Counted from the first letter of the stretch, positions 1 through 9,565 are shown. The stretch is DNA of 64,000 nucleotides from Actinomycetes bacterium (GCA_023436605.1 JAEZIQ010000105.1:1-64000); one strand, 5' to 3'. The notes: generated by a model from the sequence alone, not told the origin. Numbers and translations are program-made.

Positions 1-1341
1 CTCGTAGAGGCTGTCGATCTTGGCGTCGCGGATGTACTGCTCGATCGGGTAGTCCTGCAGGAAGCCGGAGCCGCCGTAGGTCTGGAGTGACTCGGTCAGA
101 ACCTCGTAGGCCCGTTCCGAGCCGACGCCCTTGACGATCGGCAGCAGGAAGTCGTTGATCCTCGCCGCAAACTCGGCGTCGACGCCCTGGGAGATCTCGG
201 CCGCAACCGGATCGTGGTGAAGAGCGGTGAAGATGTACAGCGCCCGGAGGCCTTCCGCATAGGTCTTCTGGGTCATCAGCGAACGGCGCACGTCCGGGTG
301 ATGAATGACCGTAACCCGCGGCGCGGTCTTGTTCATGATCTCGGTGAGATCAGCGCCCTGGACGCGCTCCTTGGCGTACTCGAGTGCGTTCAGGTAGCCG
401 GTCGAGAGCGTGGCGATCGCCTTGGTGCCCACCATCATGCGGGCGAACTCGATCACGTCGAACATCTGGCGGATGCCCTGGTGGACGTCGCCTACCAGGT
501 AGCCGACGGCCGGGTTGTCGCCGTCGCCGAAGGCCATGTCGCAGGTAGCGGAGGCCTTGATGCCCATCTTGTGTTCGATCGAGGTCACGTTGACGCCGTT
601 GCGGGCGCCGATCTCGCCAGTCTGCGAGTCGAAGTGGAACTTCGGCACGACGAAGAGGCTGAGGCCCTTGGTGCCCGGGCCGGCGCCCTCGGGACGGGCC
701 AGGGTGTAGTGGAAGATGTTCTCGAACAGGTCGTCGGAGTCACCGGAGGTGATGAAACGCTTCTCTCCTTCGATGTGCCAGGTGCCGTCGCCCTGGTCGA
801 TGGCCTTGGTGCGCCCGGCACCGACGTCGGAGCCGGCTTCCGGCTCGGTCAGGACCATGGTGGCGCCCCAGTTGCGCTCGATCGCCAGCTGGGCCCAGTG
901 CTTCTGCTCCTCGTTGCCGTTCTTGTAGAGCAGGTTGGCGAAAGCGGGCCCGGCCAGGTAGAAGAAACCGGCCGGGAGGGCACCACACATGAACTCGTTG
1001 ATCGCCCAGGAAACGGTGGTCGGAGCGCTGATGCCGCCGAGCGTCTCCTCAACGCCGAGCTTGTCCCAGCCGGCGTCGGTCCAGGCGTTGACCGAATCCT
1101 TCAGTTCCTGGGGCAGCGAAACCGCGTGAGTTTCCGGATCGAAAGTGGGCGGAACCCGATCGCTGCTTTCGAAGGCGGCAGAAACCGGACCTTCGGCCAG
1201 CTTCGATGCTTCTTCGAGCATGACCTTCACCGTGTCCGTATCGAGATCACCGAACGCACCGGACTTCAGTACCTCGTCGGTGTCGAACATCTCGAAGAGG
1301 TTGAACTCGATGTCCCGGACGTTGCTCTTGTAGTGACCCAC
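1..1341 (-). CDS. acyl-CoA dehydrogenase, C-terminus cut by window edge
   Basis: Reading the minus strand from a GTG at 1341 gives 447 codons open to the window edge. The protein resembles long (about 600-residue) FadE-type acyl-CoA dehydrogenases: an N-terminal extension beginning [18 protein letters not shown], then an FAD-binding middle domain with LTEPEAGSD and the threonine-serine motif EKRFITSGD, then the start of the helical C-terminal domain with [14 protein letters not shown]. The enzyme would oxidise acyl-CoA to enoyl-CoA with FAD, passing electrons to an electron-transfer flavoprotein. The start is supported by ACGGAG a few bases upstream. A paralog lies at 52419-54215. Chain-length preference cannot be read from the sequence. 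Confidence 0.9.
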   Translation of the reverse strand, partial: MGHYKSNVRDIEFNLFEMFDTDEVLKSGAFGDLDTDTVKVMLEEASKLAEGPVSAAFESSDRVPPTFDPETHAVSLPQELKDSVNAWTDAGWDKLGVEETLGGISAPTTVSWAINEFMCGALPAGFFYLAGPAFANLLYKNGNEEQKHWAQLAIERNWGATMVLTEPEAGSDVGAGRTKAIDQGDGTWHIEGEKRFITSGDSDDLFENIFHYTLARPEGAGPGTKGLSLFVVPKFHFDSQTGEIGARNGVNVTSIEHKMGIKASATCDMAFGDGDNPAVGYLVGDVHQGIRQMFDVIEFARMMVGTKAIATLSTGYLNALEYAKERVQGADLTEIMNKTAPRVTVIHHPDVRRSLMTQKTYAEGLRALYIFTALHHDPVAAEISQGVDAEFAARINDFLLPIVKGVGSERAYEVLTESLQTYGGSGFLQDYPIEQYIRDAKIDSLYE

Positions 1342-1466
1342 TTTTTCTCCGTTCGAAGGCTTGTGACAGTGTCTGCGACCGGGAAGCATTCCATCATTTG
1401 ATGGCGAATGCATCCCGTGTGTCGCAACCACGCCCGCTTTCGAACTTAGACTGCGCCTCTAGTGAG

Positions 1467-3161
1467 ATGATCGACGTGGTCGAGACACCAATCGCCGATC
1501 TCAGATCGGCCCTTCAATCCGGACGCACGACCGCGGTCGAACTGGTCGAGGTCTACCTCGCGCGGATCGATGCGTTCGACGCTCCGGGCACGGAAACCGC
1601 GCTCAACTCGGTGGTCGTGAGAAACGAGGATGCCCTGGTTGAAGCCGCGGCATCTGACGCGAGAAGGGCGGCGGGGGAGACCCTCGGGCCGCTCGACGGA
1701 ATTCCCTACACGGCCAAAGACAGCTACCTCGTCGAAGGGATGACCGCTGCCTCGGGGAGTGCGGCCTTCGTAAACCTGATGGCCCGGCGGGACGCGTTCA
1801 CGGTCGGCCGGCTGCGGGCAGGTGGAGCGATCTGTCTCGGCAAGACCAACATGCCGCCGATGGCCAACGGGGGCATGCAGCGCGGCGTGTACGGCCGGGC
1901 CGAAAGTCCCTACAACGCCGGATACCTGACCGCTCCGTTCCTTTCCGGTTCTTCCAATGGCGCCGGGACCAGTACGGCGGCCAGCTTCGCGGCCTTCGGT
2001 CTCGCCGAGGAAACCTGGTCGAGCGGGCGCGGCCCGGCGTCGAACAACGGACTCTGCGCCTACACGCCTTCACGGGGCGTGATCTCGGTGCGGGGCAACT
2101 GGCCGCTCACCCCGGGTATGGATGTGGTGGTGCCCTTCGCCCGGACGATGGCCGACCTGCTCGAAGTGCTCGACGTGATCGTCGCCGACGACCCGGAAAC
2201 GCGGGGCGACCTCTGGCGCCTCCAGAGCTGGATTCCGATCCCGGCCTCCTCGGAGGTCCGTCCGGACTCGTATCCGGCGCTGGCACAGGGACCGGCCGTC
2301 CTGGCCGGCAAGCGCTTGGGTATTCCCCGGATGTACATCAACGCCGACCCGGAGGCGGGCACGGGCGACAGCACCGGACTCTGGGGCCCCTGTGGAAAAC
2401 GGATCGACACGCGTCAGTCGGTGATCGAGCTGTGGCAAGAGGCCCGTCGGGACCTCGAAGCGGCCGCGGCCGAAGTGATCGAGGTCGATTTCCCGGTCGT
2501 CTCCAACTACGAGGGAGACCGTGCCGGTGCCCCGACCATCCTCAACCGCGGTCTGGTCAGTCCGGAGTACCTGGAGGAAGAACTCCGGGAACTAGCTGCC
2601 TGGGGGTTTGACGACTTCCTGCGGGCCAACGACGATCCGGCTCTGAACCGGCTGGCCGACGTCGACGGGGAGCTGATCTTCCCCCACGAACCGGGAACCC
2701 TGCCCAGCCGCGAGGGTGGAATGTCCTTCGGTATGGAGGAGTACGTCGAGATGGCCCGGGCCGGCATCACCCCCTGGGACGAGTTGCCGCTGCTCGAGAG
2801 CGGGCTGCGAGGGCTGGAAGAGACCCGTCGAATCGACCTTGAGGACTGGATGGACGAACTCGGACTCGACGCGGTGGTTATGCCGACCGTCGCTGACGTA
2901 GGGCCGTCCGATGCCGACGTGAACCCGGAGTCAGCCGACAAGGCCTGGGCCAACGGGGTCTGGGTCGCTAACGGAAATGTCGCGATCCGGCACTTCGGCA
3001 TCCCGACGGTGACGGTCCCGATGGGTCTGATGGCAGATATCGGTATGCCGGTTGGACTCACGTTTGCCGGCCGTGGATGGGATGACAATCTGCTGCTGAC
3101 GCTCGCCGCGGGATTCGAGGCAACCGGCCAGCGGCGCCTACCGCCGCCGCGGACCAGCTAG
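1467..3161 (+). CDS. amidase-signature family amidase
   Basis: A 564-residue amidase-signature hydrolase when started at 1467, where the similarity to the family begins; an upstream in-frame ATG at 1398 would add 23 unconvincing residues. The Ser-cisSer-Lys triad is visible as K84 (YTAKDSY), S162 (GSSNGAG) and S186 (TWSSGRGP), with the expected 24-residue gap between the two serines. The stretch around S186, EETWSSGRGPASNNG, departs from the usual GTDTGGSIR form and resembles fungal-type relatives. The substrate is unknown, since the family covers aliphatic amides, nitrile-derived amides and fatty amides. A TAGACT hexamer at 1447-1452 could be its -10 box. It is divergent from the acyl-CoA dehydrogenase. 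Confidence 0.85.
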   Translation: MIDVVETPIADLRSALQSGRTTAVELVEVYLARIDAFDAPGTETALNSVVVRNEDALVEAAASDARRAAGETLGPLDGIPYTAKDSYLVEGMTAASGSAAFVNLMARRDAFTVGRLRAGGAICLGKTNMPPMANGGMQRGVYGRAESPYNAGYLTAPFLSGSSNGAGTSTAASFAAFGLAEETWSSGRGPASNNGLCAYTPSRGVISVRGNWPLTPGMDVVVPFARTMADLLEVLDVIVADDPETRGDLWRLQSWIPIPASSEVRPDSYPALAQGPAVLAGKRLGIPRMYINADPEAGTGDSTGLWGPCGKRIDTRQSVIELWQEARRDLEAAAAEVIEVDFPVVSNYEGDRAGAPTILNRGLVSPEYLEEELRELAAWGFDDFLRANDDPALNRLADVDGELIFPHEPGTLPSREGGMSFGMEEYVEMARAGITPWDELPLLESGLRGLEETRRIDLEDWMDELGLDAVVMPTVADVGPSDADVNPESADKAWANGVWVANGNVAIRHFGIPTVTVPMGLMADIGMPVGLTFAGRGWDDNLLLTLAAGFEATGQRRLPPPRTS

Positions 3162-3313
3162 AACATTCGGTTCAGGCTGGCGTTTGGGGGTAAGAGGGGG
3201 CTGGGATCAGGGTCCGGGTGTGGGATACTCGGACCCGGAGAGAGCGTTCAGCTCACCGAAGGAGAGCCGGGAAGACTGGTCGGCGTATTCACGAAGCTGC
3301 CTGAAAGTCGACC

Positions 3314-4498
3314 ATGAGACGCACCATCCGAACAAAGGTCCTCGACCCGCTGTCCGACTTCCTCGACGACGAGGTACTTGGAGGAGTGGTCCTCCTCGCG
3401 GCTGCGGTCACCGCCCTGGTCTGGGCCAACTCGCCCTGGAGCGACAGCTACTTCGAGGTCTGGGGCTCATACCTGAATCTCTCCTTTGCCGGGATCGAGA
3501 TCAACCTCGATCTGCAGCACTGGATCAACGACCTGCTCATGGCGATCTTCTTCTTCGTGGTCGGGGTGGAGATCAAACGCGAGCTGGTTTCGGGAGAGCT
3601 GAGGGACCGTCGGGATGCCGTGGTCCCGGTCGTCGCGGCGCTGGGCGGAGTGGCACTGCCGGCGATCCTCTTCACCCTTGTGGCCAGTGGCGAAGCTTCG
3701 AAGGGTTGGGCGATCCCTGCGGCCACGGATATCGCGTTCGCGGTTGGCGTTCTCGCCTTGTTGGGCAGCCGGGTCTCGAATGGGGTCCGGGTCTTTCTGC
3801 TCACCGTCGCGATCGTCGACGACATCGTCGCGATCCTGATCATCGCGCTCTTCTATGGCGAAGGGCTTTCGCTCGGCTGGGCCGCCGTGGCGGTCACCGG
3901 GTTGCTCGCGGTACTGGCTTTCCAACGTCTCGGGATCTGGCGCATCTGGCCCTACGTCCCGCTGGCCGCCGTGGTCTGGCTGGCGACCTTCGAGTCGGGG
4001 ATCCACGCGACCATCGCCGGCGTAGCGCTGGGTCTGCTGGTTCCGGTCCGGCCCTTTCGTGGTCGCGAGGTACACCGCACCCTCGAGCACGCGCTTCACC
4101 CGGTCAGTGCCTATGTCGTGGTGCCGTTGTTTGCGCTCGCCAATGCGGGCATCTTCCTTCGTGACGGAGTGCTCGGCGAGGCGATGTCCAGCGGGATCAC
4201 CTGGGCGGTGATCCTCGGGCTGGTGGTCGGCAAGGTGCTGGGCATCTCGACCAGTGCGCTCCTCGCCCTGAAGCTGGGTTCAGGGCAGCTGCCGGAAGGG
4301 ATGCGTCGGGCCCAGCTTTGGGGGGTCGGCGCGCTCGGCGGCATCGGCTTCACGGTTTCGCTGTTCATCACCGATCTCGCTTTTGCCGACCAGTCCCTGA
4401 TCGACGGGGCCAAGGTCGGGATCTTCCTCGGTTCGATCGTCAGTGCCCTGGCGGGGACCGCGTTGCTGCTCTTTACAAGAGCCAGGCGTCCCGGTTAG
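3314..4498 (+). CDS. nhaA: Na+/H+ antiporter NhaA
   Basis: A 394-residue integral membrane protein with about 11-12 hydrophobic segments and clear NhaA landmarks: the early LLAAAVTALVWANSPW segment, the FFFVVGVEIKRELVSGEL region, the PAATDIAFA motif, and the ion-binding aspartate pair D169-D170 in VAIVDDIVAIL, equivalent to D163/D164 in Escherichia coli. NhaA exchanges two protons for one sodium ion and controls internal pH and sodium. The length is normal for the family. The upstream gap of about 150 bases contains GATACT-like -10 material but no obvious Shine-Dalgarno. Its stop codon overlaps the promoter of the next gene. Confidence 0.95.
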   Translation: MRRTIRTKVLDPLSDFLDDEVLGGVVLLAAAVTALVWANSPWSDSYFEVWGSYLNLSFAGIEINLDLQHWINDLLMAIFFFVVGVEIKRELVSGELRDRRDAVVPVVAALGGVALPAILFTLVASGEASKGWAIPAATDIAFAVGVLALLGSRVSNGVRVFLLTVAIVDDIVAILIIALFYGEGLSLGWAAVAVTGLLAVLAFQRLGIWRIWPYVPLAAVVWLATFESGIHATIAGVALGLLVPVRPFRGREVHRTLEHALHPVSAYVVVPLFALANAGIFLRDGVLGEAMSSGITWAVILGLVVGKVLGISTSALLALKLGSGQLPEGMRRAQLWGVGALGGIGFTVSLFITDLAFADQSLIDGAKVGIFLGSIVSALAGTALLLFTRARRPG

Positions 4499-4501
4499 AT
4501 T
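4496..4501 (+). promoter_or_regulatory. -10 box TAGATT, leaderless promoter of the 4508 gene
   Basis: TAGATT stands six bases before the ATG at 4508 and shares its first three bases with the nhaA stop codon. No ribosome binding site fits between, so a leaderless transcript is the simplest reading. Confidence 0.5.
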
Positions 4502-4507
4502 CGCTGG

Positions 4508-4870
4508 ATGGCGGAGAATCCATCTGATCTGATCGACGCAAGGATCAAGGAGCTGGGGGACTGGCGGGGAGAAACCCTGGCCAGAGTCCGCGCTCTGATC
4601 AAGCAGGCTGACCCGGAAGTGGTCGAGGAGTGGAAATGGCGGGGAGTGCCCGTCTGGTACCACGACAAGATCATCTGCACGGGCGAGAGTTACAAGGACA
4701 AGGTCAAGCTCACCTTCTTCAAGGGTGCCGACCTCGAGGATCCGTCCGGACTCTTCAACTCAAGCCTTGACGGCAACGCCCGGCGGGCGATCGATTTCTT
4801 CGAGGGCGATGAAGTTGACGAGCGGGCCTTCACCGACCTGGTTCGGGCCGCGGTCGCCGCGAACAGTTGA
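4508..4870 (+). CDS. DUF1801 / YdhG-like small protein
   Basis: A 120-residue soluble protein similar to the DUF1801 (YdhG/IYD-associated) family: a helical start followed by the motif DPEVVEEWKWRGVPVWYHDK and then KDKVKLTFFKGADL, the conserved core of this fold. Family members have no firmly established biochemical role; some are called iron-chaperone-like by distant similarity. It sits ten bases after nhaA but appears to have its own promoter. It converges with the membrane protein on the other strand, only two bases apart. Confidence 0.8.
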   Translation: MAENPSDLIDARIKELGDWRGETLARVRALIKQADPEVVEEWKWRGVPVWYHDKIICTGESYKDKVKLTFFKGADLEDPSGLFNSSLDGNARRAIDFFEGDEVDERAFTDLVRAAVAANS

Positions 4871-4872
4871 GT

Positions 4873-5346
4873 TCAGATCGCGCCGGTCGAGATGAGCAGG
4901 ACCAGCAGTGAGATCGGCACCCCGAAGTCGCTCAGCATGATCACCGTGTTGCCCGGCGCAAAGTTTCTGGTCCGGCGAATGTCGCGAATGTGCCCGAGGC
5001 CGGCGAGAAAAAGGAAAATGCCGCCGGCCAGTGATGCGACCACCCAGGTCGAGGGTTCACTGCTGTTGGAGGCGACGATTCCGGCCAGACCGATGCCGAG
5101 GCTGGCGAACCCGACTTCGTACTGGAAACCGTTGGTCTGCCAGCCGATTGCCCTGGCCGTGTCCTTGGCAAAAACGGTGTGAGTGACGAACCCGCCGAGG
5201 ATGCTCCATCCCATCCCGAGGAAAAGCATCCAGCGCAGGGCATTCTCGTCGAACGGTGTCGACGAGCTCGTGCTCGGCGCTTCCCAGCCCAGAAGGGCAC
5301 AGATCCAGGAGATCACGAACAGCGCAGGAGGGACGTAGGCGATCAT
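4873..5346 (-). CDS. four-helix membrane protein, DUF6790-like
   Basis: A 157-residue protein with four hydrophobic segments at about residues 5-20, 38-58, 82-118 and 134-155, and short charged loops including HIRDIRRTRN. The pattern resembles the DUF6790 family of small integral membrane proteins of unknown function; this is recognition by eye and could be wrong. No catalytic or metal motif is visible. The start is supported by a TANNNT box six bases upstream and no Shine-Dalgarno. Confidence 0.75.
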   Translation of the reverse strand: MIAYVPPALFVISWICALLGWEAPSTSSSTPFDENALRWMLFLGMGWSILGGFVTHTVFAKDTARAIGWQTNGFQYEVGFASLGIGLAGIVASNSSEPSTWVVASLAGGIFLFLAGLGHIRDIRRTRNFAPGNTVIMLSDFGVPISLLVLLISTGAI

Positions 5347-5352
5347 GGCTGG

Positions 5353-5358
5353 AAACTA
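5353..5358 (-). promoter_or_regulatory. -10 box TAGTTT of the 5346 gene
   Basis: On the minus strand TAGTTT ends six bases before the ATG at 5346. It fits the TANNNT plus short-gap pattern seen at many starts in this window. Confidence 0.45.
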
Positions 5359-5392
5359 GCCGTCCTCAATGACGGAACCGAGGTGGCCGCCC

Positions 5393-6511
5393 TCAGGGAC
5401 GGTCGCTGGAAGGATCGATCAGGTACTTCTCGCCGGTGCTGCGCTTGGCGCAGGTTGCGAGCTGGGCCGGGTCGAGCACGTCAGCCAGCCCGATCGTCTT
5501 CGCGTAGGAGGAAGCAAAGGTGGTCTTCAGCTCGGAGACCACGCGATTTCGCATCCGGCCGATTGCCTCGCCCCCGAGGCGCCCCAGCGCGTCGGTGAGC
5601 AGGTAGCCGCCAACCGCCCAGCGCATCCCGACAGTTCGCTGGATCGTGGTCGGCCCGAAGTCGAGCGAACCGTAGATGTAGACCTGCTTGTGGGTCGCCG
5701 ACCCGTAGGGAGTCCAGTGCTCGGCCGGAGGGATGCTTCGCTCCATGGCGTTGAGGATGTCGCTGGCCAGCGTGCCACCGCCGACCGCGTCGAAGGCGAG
5801 CGTTGCTCCGGTCGCGGCCACCGCTTCGGTCAGCCGTTCCTGAAAATCGGGCAGCGAAGAATCCACAACATGCTCGGCGCCCAGGTCCCTGAGGGTTGCG
5901 AGCTGTTCCGGGCTGCGGACGACGTTGACCAGGCCGACCCCGTCGTCGTTGCAGATCTTGACCAGCATCTGACCGAGGTTCGAAGCGGCCGCGGTGTGAA
6001 CCAGGGCGGAGTGGCCTTCGGCCCGCATCGTCTCGACCATCGAAAGCGCGGTCATCGGATTGACAAAAAGCGAGGCGCCATCGGCCGGAGAAGCATCGTC
6101 CGGCAGGGGGATGACCGCCGCGGAATCGACCAGCCGGTAGTCGGACCACATCGCTCCGCCGACCAGAGATACGTGCCGTCCGACCAGATCACTGGCGTCG
6201 GGGCCGGTGGCGACCACCGTGCCGGCGCCCTCGTTTCCTACCGGTAGTGGCCGGTCGAGCCGGTCGCGCATGATCGGGATCGCCTGTAGCGGCAGCTGCC
6301 CATCGAGTCCGCCACCTTCGACCGGAGTCAGGGTCGATGCATCGGCCGGACCGAGCAGCACACCGAGATCGGACGGATTGACCGGAGTCGCCTCGACCGA
6401 GACCAGGACCTCCGACCCCGTCGGTTCTCCAACCTCCTCCTCGATCAGACGAAGCTCCAGAGCTCCATCGGAAGTAACCGTCGACCGCAAACTACGTCCA
6501 GTGCTCGGCAT
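5393..6511 (-). CDS. zinc-type alcohol dehydrogenase / quinone-oxidoreductase-like protein
   Basis: A 372-residue medium-chain dehydrogenase/reductase. The N-terminal GroES-like domain contains EVLVSVEATPVNPSDLG, and PVGNEGAGTVVATGPDASDLVG is the standard substrate-domain signature. The nucleotide domain has VHTAAASNLGQMLVKIC in place of the usual GxxGxxG loop of quinone oxidoreductases, followed by the VVRSPEQLATLRDLGAEHV helix-strand that reads the cofactor ribose. The catalytic-zinc cysteine and histidine ligands of alcohol dehydrogenases are absent, so a zinc-independent NADPH-dependent enoyl or quinone reductase is likelier. It is divergent from the LuxR-type regulator and has its own CATAAT box. 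Confidence 0.85.
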   Translation of the reverse strand: MPSTGRSLRSTVTSDGALELRLIEEEVGEPTGSEVLVSVEATPVNPSDLGVLLGPADASTLTPVEGGGLDGQLPLQAIPIMRDRLDRPLPVGNEGAGTVVATGPDASDLVGRHVSLVGGAMWSDYRLVDSAAVIPLPDDASPADGASLFVNPMTALSMVETMRAEGHSALVHTAAASNLGQMLVKICNDDGVGLVNVVRSPEQLATLRDLGAEHVVDSSLPDFQERLTEAVAATGATLAFDAVGGGTLASDILNAMERSIPPAEHWTPYGSATHKQVYIYGSLDFGPTTIQRTVGMRWAVGGYLLTDALGRLGGEAIGRMRNRVVSELKTTFASSYAKTIGLADVLDPAQLATCAKRSTGEKYLIDPSSDRP

Positions 6512-6517
6512 GGAGGC

Positions 6518-6523
6518 ATTATG
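6518..6523 (-). promoter_or_regulatory. -10 box CATAAT of the 6511 gene
   Basis: CATAAT on the minus strand is one base from the TATAAT consensus and lies six bases before the ATG at 6511, leaving no room for a Shine-Dalgarno sequence. Confidence 0.5.
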
Positions 6524-6616
6524 AATGTTGAACCTTCACTGCAGGGTTCCTGAGGGTAGGCACAGATTTGGGTCCAGATCGTATGAATCGGGCTGGATTC
6601 GTGGAAAGATGCGGAT

Positions 6617-9430
6617 GTGCATGGTGACGGGGGCGACAGTAACCGCATGCTCTTCGAGCGAGATCCTGAACTCGAACTGATCGAAGGCCTCGCCCAACAG
6701 GCTCTGGCCGGCGCCGGCGGAGCAATCTTCATCGAGGGCCAGGCCGGGGTGGGGAAGACCGAACTCTTGCGTGCCGCCGTTGGGTTCGGCTCGGCGTCGG
6801 GTATGCGTGTTCTGAGGGGACGCGGCACGGAACTGGACGGCGGCTTTGCCTACGGAGTGGTGCGCCAACTGTTCGAGCGATCCGTTGCCGACCAGCCTTC
6901 GCTGCTGGAAGGTGGTGCGGAGCCGGCCGCTGCCGTGTTTTCATCCAGCGCCACCCAACGGTCGGATGATGCCGGCTTCGAACCCCTGCACGGTCTCTAC
7001 TGGCTGATCAGCAACCTCGCCGACGAACGACCGCTCATGATCGTTGCGGACGACCTTCATTGGTGTGACCGGGCATCTCTCCGGGCGCTCCTGTTCGCAG
7101 TCGAGCGACTCGACGAAATGCCGGTGATGATCGTCACGGCCGCACGAGTGAACGAACCAGGCGCCGAACAGGAGCTGTTGGACGGGCTGGCTTCCTCACC
7201 TGCTTCAAAGGTGATTCGGCCGCAACCGCTCTCCGAAGCGGCCGCCTCCGAACTGATCCGGAGCCGCCTGCCCACCGCCGAGGCGTCGTTCAGCGTGGCC
7301 TGCCATCGGGCGACCGGAGGCAATCCGTTCCTGCTCGGTGAGCTCCTCGTCGAACTTGCCGAGGAGGGAACGACCGGCAACGCCGACGATGCGACGAGAG
7401 TGCTCGACTTTGGCTCTGACCGGGTCGGACGGGCGATCCGGCGTCGACTTCGGCTGCTTCCCCCTGAAGCCACGAGTGTCGCGCAGGCGGCCGCGGTACT
7501 GGGGCCGGAACCTGCCCGGAGCGCACTCGCGAAGCTGGTTCGGATCAGCGAGCCGGAGGTCGCGACGGCGATCGACGCACTCGTGGAGATACACGTGCTC
7601 GAGGATGGGAGCGAACCCGATTTCGTTCACCCGGTCGTTCGCAGCGCGATTTACGACCAGATACCGCCCAGCGAACGTACGGCGCTCCACGCGGACGCCG
7701 CGCGGTTGCTCGAACAGCAGGGCGCGGAGGTCGAGCGTGTGGCCCAGCACGTCCTGCGATTGCCGCCGGCAAATGATCAGGCGCGGGTAACGCTCCTCCG
7801 GGAGGCTGCTGCCGCCGCCTCGTCTAGGGGCGCGCCGGCCGCCGCGTCCAACTACCTCGAACGGGCGCTCAGGGAACCACCGCCGGCGCCGGAGCGTGGA
7901 CGTATCCTGCTCGACCTCGGAGTGGCCGAAGCCGCCGATCGGCAGCGGTCCCAGTCAATCGCACACCTGCGGGAGGCGATGGTGGAAACCCCCGATCCGG
8001 AACAGAGGGCGCAGATCGCGCTGGGACTGGTCAGGGCCCTGGCTGCTACCGCCCGTTTTCCGGAGGCGGTCGAAGCAGCGGAAGGGGCTCTACGGGAAGT
8101 CGAGGACCCAGACGGCCCGCTCGGGGTTGCGCTCGAGGCCGAACTCCTCGCGATCGGCTCCCACGACTTCCTTTCCACGGAGCAGGTGGCTCCCTTGTGG
8201 GAACGGCGGCTCGAGCAGCTCGCGCGGGGGGAGAAGCTCTCCAATCTGACCATGTCCTGTCTGGTCATGATCGTCGCGACGTCGCGGCCACCGATCAGCT
8301 CGGCGCTCGAGCTGGCCGGCCGCGTCTCACAGGGCCCGCTCCTCGAAGAGCAGAACAGCGTGCTGGGCGGAGTGTTCGGCAACGGTCTGATCTACGCCGG
8401 TGCGCTAAGCGAGGCCGCTCATTTTTATGACAGCGCGATCGCCAACTCCACGCGGCGGGGCAACCGGCTGATGACCGCCTGGCAGATGATCATGCGTTCC
8501 GACGCCTCGCTTCGCCTCGGCGAGATCCGCCGTGCGGAATCCGAGGCCGTTTCATCCTTCGAGCTTTGGGACGCGGAAGGTTCCCCAATCGGTCCGGCCT
8601 GGGCCGCTCATCGCGTGCTGGGCGCCAAACTCGCCCGAGGGGCGATCGATGAAGCCGAGGAATTGCTGAAGGGGGGAGGGGTGGGGTTCGAAGCCCGACC
8701 GTCGTTCCCGCTCGCCTTGCTGACCGCGGTCCGGGCCGAACTTCACCTGGCCCAGGGCCGCTTCGTCGCGGCGCTGGAGGATGCCCGGGCCGCCGGCGAT
8801 CTGGTCTCGCCGACGATCACGAACCCGAGCTGCTGTTCCTGGCGCTCGACTGCAGCCCTCGCCCTGGCGGCACTGGGGCGCACGGAGGAGGCGGTCGAAA
8901 TGGCCGAGGACGAGCTGGCCGATGCCCGGCGGTTCGGCAATCCCGACGCCGAAGGCGCGTCCCTGAGAACCCGTGCGCTGACCGCTGTCGGTGACGAGAG
9001 CGTCGGGTTGCTTCGCGCATCGGTCGATGTGCTCGAAAGGAGCGAGAGCCGTCTCGAGCGAGCGCGGTCGCTGCTCGAGCTCGGTGCTGCCCTGCGCCGC
9101 ACAGGCGAGGTGGTAGAGGGACGGGAGATCCTGCGGGAAGCGATGGATGCTGCGGCCCGGTTGGGCGCGAGCGGCCTGGCCGACCGCGCCCACGAAGAAC
9201 TCGTCGTGGCCGGGGCCCGACCGCGCCGCGACCGTCGCCTGCTCTCGGGTCGGGAGTCACTGACCGCCAGCGAGGACCGCGTTGCCGCACTTGCTGCGGA
9301 GGGACTGACCAACCGCGAGATCGCGCAGCGGCAATTCGTGACCGTAAAGGCGGTCGAGTGGCACCTTCGAAACGTCTACCGAAAACTCGATATCGAATCG
9401 CGCGATCAGCTTCCTGAAGCGCTTTCCTGA
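6617..9430 (+). CDS. LuxR-family STAND ATPase regulator (LAL/MalT type)
   Basis: A 937-residue regulator. Near the N-terminus is a P-loop GQAGVGKT (residues 41-48), with a Walker B-like LMIVADDLHWCD about 95 residues later, as in MalT-type STAND ATPases. A long alpha-helical repeat region, TPR-like, fills the centre. The last 60 or so residues form a LuxR-type helix-turn-helix: LTASEDRVAALAAEGLTNRE, then VKAVEWHLRNVYRKLDI. Such proteins use ATP and an unknown ligand to switch oligomeric state and bind DNA. The start is GTG 6617, or ATG 6647 at MLFERDPEL, which better matches the usual beginning of the family. A strong terminator follows directly, so it is probably monocistronic. Confidence 0.92.
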   Translation: MHGDGGDSNRMLFERDPELELIEGLAQQALAGAGGAIFIEGQAGVGKTELLRAAVGFGSASGMRVLRGRGTELDGGFAYGVVRQLFERSVADQPSLLEGGAEPAAAVFSSSATQRSDDAGFEPLHGLYWLISNLADERPLMIVADDLHWCDRASLRALLFAVERLDEMPVMIVTAARVNEPGAEQELLDGLASSPASKVIRPQPLSEAAASELIRSRLPTAEASFSVACHRATGGNPFLLGELLVELAEEGTTGNADDATRVLDFGSDRVGRAIRRRLRLLPPEATSVAQAAAVLGPEPARSALAKLVRISEPEVATAIDALVEIHVLEDGSEPDFVHPVVRSAIYDQIPPSERTALHADAARLLEQQGAEVERVAQHVLRLPPANDQARVTLLREAAAAASSRGAPAAASNYLERALREPPPAPERGRILLDLGVAEAADRQRSQSIAHLREAMVETPDPEQRAQIALGLVRALAATARFPEAVEAAEGALREVEDPDGPLGVALEAELLAIGSHDFLSTEQVAPLWERRLEQLARGEKLSNLTMSCLVMIVATSRPPISSALELAGRVSQGPLLEEQNSVLGGVFGNGLIYAGALSEAAHFYDSAIANSTRRGNRLMTAWQMIMRSDASLRLGEIRRAESEAVSSFELWDAEGSPIGPAWAAHRVLGAKLARGAIDEAEELLKGGGVGFEARPSFPLALLTAVRAELHLAQGRFVAALEDARAAGDLVSPTITNPSCCSWRSTAALALAALGRTEEAVEMAEDELADARRFGNPDAEGASLRTRALTAVGDESVGLLRASVDVLERSESRLERARSLLELGAALRRTGEVVEGREILREAMDAAARLGASGLADRAHEELVVAGARPRRDRRLLSGRESLTASEDRVAALAAEGLTNREIAQRQFVTVKAVEWHLRNVYRKLDIESRDQLPEALS

Positions 9431-9442
9431 GTGACCCCAGTA

Positions 9443-9463
9443 CCCCAGTTTCAAAAACTGGGG
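9443..9463 (+). terminator. intrinsic terminator after the LuxR-type gene
   Basis: A perfect nine-base stem, CCCCAGTTT paired with AAACTGGGG across a three-base loop, begins 12 bases after the stop codon at 9430. It is followed by GGCCTTTCCT rather than a long T run. Confidence 0.75.
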
Positions 9464-9501
9464 GGCCTTTCCTAGCGAAAACTCTTCATCTCCTCTCCAC
9501 C

Positions 9502-9518
9502 CTGAGTTGCGTACTCAG
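9502..9518. promoter_or_regulatory. inverted repeat, possible operator
   Basis: CTGAGT and ACTCAG flank a five-base centre, 48 bases before the start of the repeat-rich secreted protein at 9566. Its position between terminator and gene suits a regulator binding site. Which protein binds is unknown; the LuxR-type regulator next door is one candidate. Confidence 0.35.
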
Positions 9519-9565
9519 TCAACCCGGGGCGGTGCCGTTGGCGTCGCCTCGTAAGGAGAAACACC

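Noticed and set aside
214..1401. 395-residue open frame on the plus strand
   Set aside because: It is antisense to a clear acyl-CoA dehydrogenase read from GTG 1341; high-GC third-position bias leaves such frames open.
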